The notes under the pieces were generated by a model, which did no database searches, was not told where the DNA came from, and saw only the letters and a program-made list of their open reading frames with translations. Positions 1 through 9,500 of a DNA stretch of 23,255 nt are shown here, in pieces (the first letter of the stretch is position 1; each line of letters opens with the position of its first letter). Position numbers and translations under genes: made by a program. Source of the DNA: Tritrichomonas musculus (Eukaryota; Parabasalia; Tritrichomonadida; Tritrichomonadidae). The DNA is taken from contig JAPFFF010000413.1 of assembly GCA_039105265.1 (NCBI GenBank), positions 1 to 23,255 on the forward strand, read 5' to 3'.

Positions 1-569
1 TGCAGTTCTCGTTGCATCTGATGATTCAACTGTAGTTCTCGTTGCATCTGATGATTCAACTGCAGTTCTCGTTGAATCTGATGATTCAACTGTAGTTCTC
101 GTTGCATCTGATGATTCAACTGCAGTTCTCGTTGAATCTGATGGTTCAACTGCAGTTCTCGTTGCATCTGATGATTCAACTGCAGTTCTCGTTGAATCTG
201 ATGATTCAACTGCAGTTCTCGTTGAATCTGATGATTCAACTGCAGTTCTCGTTGAATCTGATGATTCAACTGCAGTTCTCGTTGAATCTGATGATTCAAC
301 TGCAGTTCTCGTTGAATCTGATGATTCAACTGCAGTTCTCGCTGCATCTGATGATTCAACTGCAGTTCTCGTTGCATCTGATGATTCAACTGCAGTTCTC
401 GTTGCATCTGATGATTCAACTGCAGTTCTTGTTGCATCTGATGGTTCAACTGCAGTTGTCGTTGAATCTGATGATTCAACTGCAGTTCTCGCTGCATCTG
501 ATGATTCAACTGCAGTTCTCGTTGCATCTGATGATTCAACTGCAGTTCTCGTTGCATCTGATGATTCAA
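1..569 (-). CDS. Open decapeptide-repeat frame continuing off the left edge (3' partial)
   Basis: Below the TAG at 570-572 the same minus frame resumes and stays open through position 1, about 189 codons, without reaching a stop. The repeats are of the same MQRELQLNHQ / IQRELQLNHQ type. Two units here (starting at 31 and 91) carry CTGTAG, which is a silent Leu change in this frame but a stop on the other strand. The 3' end lies outside the window. Confidence 0.3.
   Translation of the reverse strand, partial: MNHQMQRELQLNHQMQRELQLNHQMQRELQLNHQIQRQLQLNHQMQQELQLNHQMQRELQLNHQMQRELQLNHQMQRELQLNHQIQRELQLNHQIQRELQLNHQIQRELQLNHQIQRELQLNHQIQRELQLNHQMQRELQLNHQIQRELQLNHQMQRELQLNHQIQRELQLNHQMQRELQLNHQMQREL
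71..90. repeat. Example of the 20-bp inverted repeat found in every gttgaat-type unit
   Basis: Unit positions 11-18 (gttgaatc) and 23-30 (gattcaac) are perfect reverse complements around a 4-base loop, tgat. Units with c instead of a at position 15 have one mismatch in the 8-bp stem. Nearly half of all units have the perfect form. Function is unknown; it may only reflect the composition of the unit. Confidence 0.8.
447..458. repeat. Example of the 12-bp palindrome CAACTGCAGTTG at unit junctions
   Basis: The junction carries the 10-bp palindrome AACTGCAGTT in consensus units. In units with g at position 8 (ttgtc type) it extends to the 12-bp palindrome CAACTGCAGTTG. Together with the 20-bp inverted repeat, almost the entire 30-bp unit is made of two dyad symmetries. 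Confidence 0.75.
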
Positions 570-3500
570 CTACAGTTCTCGTTGCATCTGATGATTCAAC
601 TGCAGTTCTTGTTTCATCTTATTATTAAACTGCAGTTCTCGCTGCATCTGATGATTCAACTGCAGTTCTCGTTGCATCTGATGATTCAACTGCAGTTCTC
701 GTTGCATCTGATGATTCAACTGCAGTTCTCGTTGCATCTTATTATTAAACTGCAGTTCTCGTTGCATCTGATGATTCAACTGCAGTTCTCGTTGCATCTG
801 ATGATTCAACTGCAGTTCTCGTTGAATCTGATGGTTCAACTGCAGTTCTCGTTGAATCTGATGATTCAACTGCAGTTCTCGTTGCATCTGATGATTCAAC
901 TGCAGTTCTCGTTGAATCTGATGATTCAACTGCAGTTCTCGTTGCATCTGATGATTCAACTGCAGTTCTCGTTGCATCTGATGATTCAACTGCAGTTCTC
1001 GTTGAATCTGATGGTTCAACTGCAGTTGTCGTTGAATCTGATGATTCAACTGCAGTTCTCGTTGCATCTGATGATTCAACTGCAGTTCTCGTTGAATCTG
1101 ATGATTCAACTGCAGTTCTCGTTGAATCTGATGATTCAACTGCAGTTCTCGTTGAATCTGATGATTCAACTGCAGTTCTCGTTGCATCTGATGATTCAAC
1201 TGCAGTTCTCGTTGCATCTGATGATTCAACTGCAGTTCTCGTTGAATCTGATGATTCAACTGCAGTTCTCGTTGAATCTGATGATTCAACTGCAGTTCTC
1301 GCTGCATCTGATGATTCAACTGCAGTTCTCGTTGCATCTGATGATTCAACTGCAGTTCTCGTTGCATCTGATGATTCAACTGCAGTTCTTGTTGCATCTT
1401 ATTATTTAACTGCAGTTCTCGTTGCATCTGATGATTCAACTGCAGTTCTCGTTGCATCTGATGATTCAACTGCAGTTCTCGTTGAATCTGATGGTTCAAC
1501 TGCAGTTCTCGTTGAATCTGATGGTTCAACTGCAGTTCTCGTTGAATCTGATGATTCAACTGTAGTTCTCGTTGCATCTGATGATTCAACTGCAGTTGTC
1601 GTTGCATCTGATGATTCAACTGCAGTTGTCGTTGCATCTGATGATTCAACTGCAGTTGTCGTTGCATCTGATGATTCAACTGCAGTTCTCGTTGCATCTG
1701 ATGATTCAACTGCAGTTCTCGTTGAATCTGATGATTCAACTGTAGTTCTCGTTGCATCTGATGATTCAACTGCAGTTCTCGTTGCATCTGATGATTCAAC
1801 TGTAGTTCTCGTTGCATCTTATTATTTAACTGCAGTTCTCGTTGCATCTGATGATTCAACTGCAGTTCTCGTTGAATCTGATGATTCAACTGCAGTTGTC
1901 GTTGCATCTGATGATTCAACTGCAGTTGTCGTTGCATCTGATGATTCAACTGCAGTTGTCGTTGCATCTGATGATTCAACTGCAGTTCTTGTTTCATCTT
2001 ATTATTAAACTGCAGTTCTCGTTGCATCTGATGATTCAACTGCAGTTCTCGTTGCATCTGATGATTCAACTGCAGTTGTCGTTGCATCTGATGATTCAAC
2101 TGCAGTTCTCGTTGCATCTGATGATTCAACTGCAGTTCTCGTTGCATCTGATGATTCAACTGCAGTTCTTGTTTCATCTTATTATTAAACTGCAGTTCTC
2201 GTTGAATCTGATGATTCAACTGCAGTTCTCGTTGCATCTGATGATTCAACTGCAGTTCTCGTTGAATCTGATGATTCAACTGCAGTTGTCGTTGCATCTG
2301 ATGATTCAACTGCAGTTGTCGTTGCATCTGATGATTCAACTGCAGTTCTCGTTGAATCTGATGATTCAACTGTAGTTCTCGTTGCATCTGATGATTCAAC
2401 TGCAGTTCTCGTTGAATCTGATGATTCAACTGTAGTTCTCGTTGAATCTGATGATTCAACTGCAGTTCTCGTTGAATCTGATGATTCAACTGTAGTTCTC
2501 GTTGAATCTGATGGTTCAACTGCAGTTCTCGTTGAATCTGATGATTCAACTGCAGTTCTCGTTGAATCTGATGATTCAACTGCAGTTCTTGTTGCATCTG
2601 ATGATTCAACTGCAGTTCTCGTTGAATCTGATGATTCAACTGTAGTTCTCGTTGCATCTGATGATTCAACTGCAGTTCTCGTTGAATCTGATGATTCAAC
2701 TGTAGTTCTCGTTGCATCTGATGATTCAACTGCAGTTCTCGTTGAATCTGATGGTTCAACTGCAGTTCTCGTTGCATCTGATGATTCAACTGCAGTTCTC
2801 GTTGAATCTGATGATTCAACTGCAGTTCTCGTTGCATCTGATGATTCAACTGCAGTTCTCGTTGCATCTGATGATTCAACTGCAGTTCTCGTTGAATCTG
2901 ATGATTCAACTGCAGTTCTCGTTGCATCTGATGATTCAACTGCAGTTCTTGTTGAATCTTATTATTAAACTGCAGTTCTCGTTGAATCTTATGATTAAAC
3001 TGCAGTTCTCGTTGAATCTTATGATTAAACTGCAGTTCTTGTTGAATCTTATTATTAAACTGCAGTTCTCGTTGCATCTGATGATTCAACTGCAGTTCTC
3101 GTTGCATCTGATGATTCAACTGCAGTTCTCGTTGCATCTGATGATTCAACTGCAGTTCTCGTTGCATCTGATGATTCAACTGCAGTTCTCGTTGAATCTG
3201 ATGATTCAACTGCAGTTCTTGTTGCATCTGATGATTCAACTGCAGTTCTCGTTGAATCTGATGATTCAACTGCAGTTCTCGTTGCATCTGATGATTCAAC
3301 TGCAGTTCTCGTTGAATCTGATGATTCAACTGCAGTTGTCGTTGCATCTGATGATTCAACTGCAGTTGTCGTTGCATCTGATGATTCAACTGCAGTTCTC
3401 GTTGAATCTGATGATTCAACTGTAGTTCTCGTTGCATCTGATGATTCAACTGCAGTTCTCGTTGAATCTGATGATTCAACTGTAGTTCTCGTTGAATCTG

Positions 3501-6500
3501 ATGATTCAACTGCAGTTCTCGTTGAATCTGATGATTCAACTGTAGTTCTCGTTGAATCTGATGGTTCAACTGCAGTTCTCGTTGAATCTGATGATTCAAC
3601 TGCAGTTCTCGTTGAATCTGATGATTCAACTGCAGTTCTTGTTGCATCTGATGATTCAACTGCAGTTCTTGTTTCATCTGATGATTCAACTGCAGTTCTC
3701 GTTGAATCTTATTATTAAACTGCAGTTCTCGTTGCATCTGATGATTCAACTGCAGTTCTCGTTGCATCTGATGATTCAACTGCAGTTGTCGTTGCATCTG
3801 ATGATTCAACTGCAGTTGTCGTTGCATCTGATGATTCAACTGCAGTTCTCGTTGAATCTGATGATTCAACTGTAGTTCTCGTTGCATCTGATGATTCAAC
3901 TGCAGTTCTCGTTGAATCTGATGATTCAACTGTAGTTCTCGTTGAATCTGATGATTCAACTGCAGTTCTCGTTGAATCTGATGATTCAACTGTAGTTCTC
4001 GTTGAATCTGATGATTCAACTGCAGTTCTCGTTGCATCTGATGATTCAACTGCAGTTCTCGTTGAATCTGATGATTCAACTGTAGTTCTCGTTGCATCTG
4101 ATGATTCAACTGCAGTTCTCGTTGCATCTGATGATTCAACTGCAGTTCTCGTTGCATCTGATGATTCAACTGCAGTTCTCGTTGCATCTGATGATTCAAC
4201 TGCAGTTCTCGTTGCATCTGATGATTCAACTGCAGTTCTCGTTGCATCTGATGATTCAACTGCAGTTCTCGTTGCATCTGATGATTCAACTGCAGTTCTC
4301 GTTGCATCTGATGATTCAACTGCAGTTCTCGTTGAATCTGATGATTCAACTGCAGTTCTCGTTGCATCTGATGATTCAACTGCAGTTCTCGTTGAATCTG
4401 ATGATTCAACTGCAGTTGTCGTTGAATCTGATGATTCAACTGCAGTTCTCGTTGAATCTGATGATTCAACTGTAGTTCTCGTTGCATCTGATGATTCAAC
4501 TGCAGTTCTCGTTGAATCTGATGGTTCAACTGCAGTTCTCGTTGCATCTGATGATTCAACTGCAGTTCTCGTTGAATCTGATGATTCAACTGCAGTTCTC
4601 GTTGCATCTGATGATTCAACTGCAGTTCTCGTTGCATCTGATGATTCAACTGCAGTTCTCGTTGCATCTGATGATTCAACTGCAGTTCTCGTTGAATCTG
4701 ATGATTCAACTGCAGTTCTCGTTGAATCTGATGATTCAACTGCAGTTCTCGTTGCATCTGATGATTCAACTGCAGTTCTTGTTGAATCTTATTATTAAAC
4801 TGCAGTTCTCGTTGAATCTTATGATTAAACTGCAGTTCTCGTTGAATCTTATGATTAAACTGCAGTTCTTGTTGAATCTTATTATTAAACTGCAGTTCTC
4901 GTTGCATCTGATGATTCAACTGCAGTTCTCGTTGCATCTGATGATTCAACTGCAGTTCTCGTTGCATCTGATGATTCAACTGCAGTTCTCGTTGCATCTG
5001 ATGATTCAACTGCAGTTCTCGTTGAATCTGATGATTCAACTGCAGTTCTTGTTGCATCTGATGATTCAACTGCAGTTCTCGTTGAATCTGATGATTCAAC
5101 TGCAGTTCTCGTTGCATCTGATGATTCAACTGCAGTTCTCGTTGAATCTGATGATTCAACTGCAGTTGTCGTTGCATCTGATGATTCAACTGCAGTTGTC
5201 GTTGCATCTGATGATTCAACTGCAGTTCTCGTTGAATCTGATGATTCAACTGTAGTTCTCGTTGCATCTGATGATTCAACTGCAGTTCTCGTTGAATCTG
5301 ATGATTCAACTGTAGTTCTCGTTGAATCTGATGATTCAACTGCAGTTCTCGTTGAATCTGATGATTCAACTGTAGTTCTCGTTGAATCTGATGGTTCAAC
5401 TGCAGTTCTCGTTGAATCTGATGATTCAACTGCAGTTCTCGTTGAATCTGATGATTCAACTGCAGTTCTTGTTGCATCTGATGATTCAACTGCAGTTCTT
5501 GTTTCATCTGATGATTCAACTGCAGTTCTCGTTGAATCTTATTATTAAACTGCAGTTCTCGTTGCATCTGATGATTCAACTGCAGTTCTCGTTGCATCTG
5601 ATGATTCAACTGCAGTTGTCGTTGCATCTGATGATTCAACTGCAGTTGTCGTTGCATCTGATGATTCAACTGCAGTTCTCGTTGAATCTGATGATTCAAC
5701 TGCAGTTCTCGTTGAATCTGATGATTCAACTGCAGTTCTCGTTGAATCTGATGATTCAACTGCAGTTCTCGTTGCATCTGATGATTCAACTGCAGTTCTC
5801 GTTGCATCTGATGATTCAACTGCAGTTCTCGTTGAATCTGATGATTCAACTGCAGTTCTCGTTGCATCTGATGATTCAACTGCAGTTGTCGTTGCATCTG
5901 ATGATTCAACTGCAGTTCTCGTTGCATCTGATGATTCAACTGCAGTTCTCGTTGCATCTGATGATTCAACTGCAGTTCTCGTTGCATCTGATGATTCAAC
6001 TGCAGTTCTCGTTGCATCTGATGATTCAACTGCAGTTCTCGTTGAATCTGATGATTCAACTGCAGTTCTCGTTGCATCTGATGATTCAACTGCAGTTCTC
6101 GTTGCATCTGATGATTCAACTGCAGTTCTCGTTGCATCTGATGATTCAACTGCAGTTCTCGTTGAATCTGATGATTCAACTGCAGTTCTCGTTGAATCTG
6201 ATGATTCAACTGCAGTTGTCGTTGCATCTGATGATTCAACTGCAGTTCTTGTTGCATCTTAATATTAAACGGCAGTCTCTCATTTGATGTCAACTGCAGT
6301 TCTCGTTTCTGATGATTCAACTGCAGTTCTCGTTGAATCTGATGATTCAACTGCAGTTGTCGTTGCATCTGATGATTCAACTGCAGTTCTTGTTGCATCT
6401 TAATATTAAACGGCAGTTCTCGTTGCATTTGATGATTCAACTGCAGTTCTCGTTGAATCTGATGATTCAACTGCAGTTCTCGTTGAATCTGATGATTCAA

Positions 6501-9500
6501 CTGCAGTTGTCGTTGCATCTGATGATTCAACTGCAGTTCTCGTTGAATCTGATGATTCAACTGCAGTTGTCGTTGCATCTGATGATTCAACTGCAGTTCT
6601 TGTTTAATCTTATTATTAAACTGCAGTTCTCGTTGAATCTTATTATTAAACTGCAGTTCTCGTTGAATCTGATGATTCAACTGCAGTTCTCGTTGCATCT
6701 GATGATTCAACTGCAGTTCTCGTTGAATCTGATGATTCAACTGCAGTTCTCGTTGCATCTGATGATTCAACTGCAGTTCTCGTTGCATCTGATGATTCAA
6801 CTGCAGTTCTCGTTGCATCTGATGATTCAACTGCAGTTCTCGTTGAATCTGATGATTCAACTGCAGTTCTCGTTGAATCTGATGATTCAACTGCAGTTGT
6901 CGTTGCATCTGATGATTCAACTGCAGTTCTTGTTGCATCTTAATATTAAACGGCAGTTCTCGTTGCATTTGATGATTCAACTGCAGTTCTCGTTGAATCT
7001 GATGATTCAACTGCAGTTCTCGTTGAATCTGATGATTCAACTGCAGTTGTCGTTGCATCTGATGATTCAACTGCAGTTCTTGTTGCATCTTAATATTAAA
7101 CGGCAGTTCTCGTTGCATTTGATGATTCAACTGCAGTTCTCGTTGAATCTGATGATTCAACTGCAGTTCTCGTTGAATCTGATGATTCAACTGCAGTTGT
7201 CGTTGCATCTGATGATTCAACTGCAGTTCTCGTTGAATCTGATGATTCAACTGCAGTTCTCGTTGCATCTGATGATTCAACTGCAGTTCTCGTTGCATCT
7301 GATGATTCAACTGCAGTTCTTGTTTCATCTTATTATTAAACTGCAGTTCTCGTTGAATCTTATTATTAAACTGCAGTTCTCGTTGAATCTGATGATTCAA
7401 CTGCAGTTCTCGTTGAATCTGATGATTCAACTGCAGTTCTCGTTGCATCTGATGATTCAACTGCAGTTCTCGTTGCATCTGATGATTCAACTGCAGTTCT
7501 CGTTGCATCTGATGATTCAACTGCAGTTGTCGTTGCATCTGATGATTCAACTGCAGTTCTCGTTGAATCTGATGATTCAACTGCAGTTCTCGTTGCATCT
7601 GATGATTCAACTGCAGTTCTTGTTGCATCTTAATATTAAACGGCAGTTCTTGTTGCATCTGATGGTTCAACTGCAGTTCTCGTTGCATCTGATGATTCAA
7701 CTGCAGTTCTCGTTGCATCTGATGATTCAACTGCAGTTCTTGTTGCATCTGATGATTCAACTGCAGTTCTTGTTTCATCTGATGATTCAACTGCAGTTCT
7801 CGTTGAATCTTATTATTAAACTGCAGTTCTCGTTGCATCTGATGATTCAACTGCAGTTCTCGTTGCATCTGATGATTCAACTGCAGTTGTCGTTGCATCT
7901 GATGATTCAACTGCAGTTGTCGTTGCATCTGATGATTCAACTGCAGTTCTCGTTGAATCTGATGATTCAACTGCAGTTCTCGTTGAATCTGATGATTCAA
8001 CTGCAGTTCTCGTTGAATCTGATGATTCAACTGCAGTTCTCGTTGCATCTGATGATTCAACTGCAGTTCTCGTTGCATCTGATGATTCAACTGCAGTTGT
8101 CGTTGAATCTGATGATTCAACTGCAGTTCTCGTTGCATCTGATGATTCAACTGCAGTTGTCGTTGCATCTGATGATTCAACTGCAGTTCTCGTTGCATCT
8201 GATGATTCAACTGCAGTTCTCGTTGCATCTGATGATTCAACTGCAGTTCTCGTTGCATCTGATGATTCAACTGCAGTTCTTGTTTCATCTGATGATTCAA
8301 CTGCAGTTCTCGTTGAATCTGATGATTCAACTGAAGTTCTTGTTGCATCTGATGATTCAACTGCAGTTCTCGTTGCATCTGATGATTCAACTGCAGTTCT
8401 CGTTGAATCTGATGATTCAACTGCAGTTCTCGTTGCATCTGATGATTCAACTGCAGTTCTCGTTGCATCTGATGATTCAACTGCAGTTCTCGTTGCATCT
8501 GATTATTCAACTGCAGTTCTTGTTTCATCTTATTATTAAACTGCAGTTCTCGTTGAATCTTATTATTAAACTGCAGTTCTCGTTGAATCTGATGATTCAA
8601 CTGCAGTTCTCGTTGCATCTGATGATTCAACTGCAGTTCTCGTTGAATCTGATGATTCAACTGCAGTTGTCGTTGAATCTGATGATTCAACTGCAGTTCT
8701 CGTTGCATCTGATTATTCAACTGCAGTTCTTGTTTCATCTTATTATTAAACTGCAGTTCTCGTTGAATCTTATTATTAAACTGCAGTTCTCGTTGAATCT
8801 GATGATTCAACTGCAGTTCTCGTTGCATCTGATGATTCAACTGCAGTTCTCTTTGAATCTGATGATTCAACTGCAGTTCTCGTTGAATCTGATGATTCAA
8901 CTGTAGTTCTCGTTGAATCTGATGATTCAACTGCAGTTCTCGTTGAATCTGATGATTCAACTGCAGTTCTCGTTGAATCTGATGATTCAACTGCAGTTCT
9001 CGTTGAATCTGATGATTCAACTGCAGTTCTCGTTGAATCTGATGATTCAACTGTAGTTCTCGTTGCATCTGATGATTCAACTGCAGTTCTCGTTGCATCT
9101 GATGATTCAACTGCAGTTCTCGTTGAATCTGATGATTCAACTGCAGTTCTCGTTGAATCTGATGATTCAACTGCAGTTCTCGTTGAATCTGATGATTCAA
9201 CTGCAGTTGTCGTTGCATCTGATGATTCAACTGCAGTTCTTGTTGCATCTTAATATTAAACGGCAGTTCTCGTTGCATTTGATGATTCAACTGCAGTTCT
9301 CGTTGAATCTGATGATTCAACTGCAGTTCTCGTTGAATCTGATGATTCAACTGCAGTTGTCGTTGCATCTGATGATTCAACTGCAGTTCTCGTTGAATCT
9401 GATGATTCAACTGCAGTTCTCGTTGCATCTGATGATTCAACTGCAGTTCTCGTTGCATCTGATGATTCAACTGCAGTTCTTGTTTCATCTTATTATTAAA

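Larger units (their letters stand above)
481..7049. repeat. Diverged left relative of the higher-order repeat
   Basis: From about 481 the order of variant units follows that seen from about 11512 rightward. For example, the rare tacag unit at 571 corresponds to those at 11602 and 20722, and the next units (ttctt-gtttc with attattaaac, then gctgc) match in series. The correspondence then shifts repeatedly by whole units (offsets 11031, 11151 and 10941 were seen) and includes an extra duplicated block at 2881-5700. The region is therefore a rearranged copy of the same higher-order unit, not a clean 9120-bp period. Left of about 481 the unit order no longer matches. Confidence 0.7.

Noticed and set aside
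1-5. Window begins exactly at TGCAG, as a PstI-derived read would
   Set aside because: One chance in thirty for a periodic array. A 23-kb sequence is not a restriction-tag read, and the right end is cut mid-unit.
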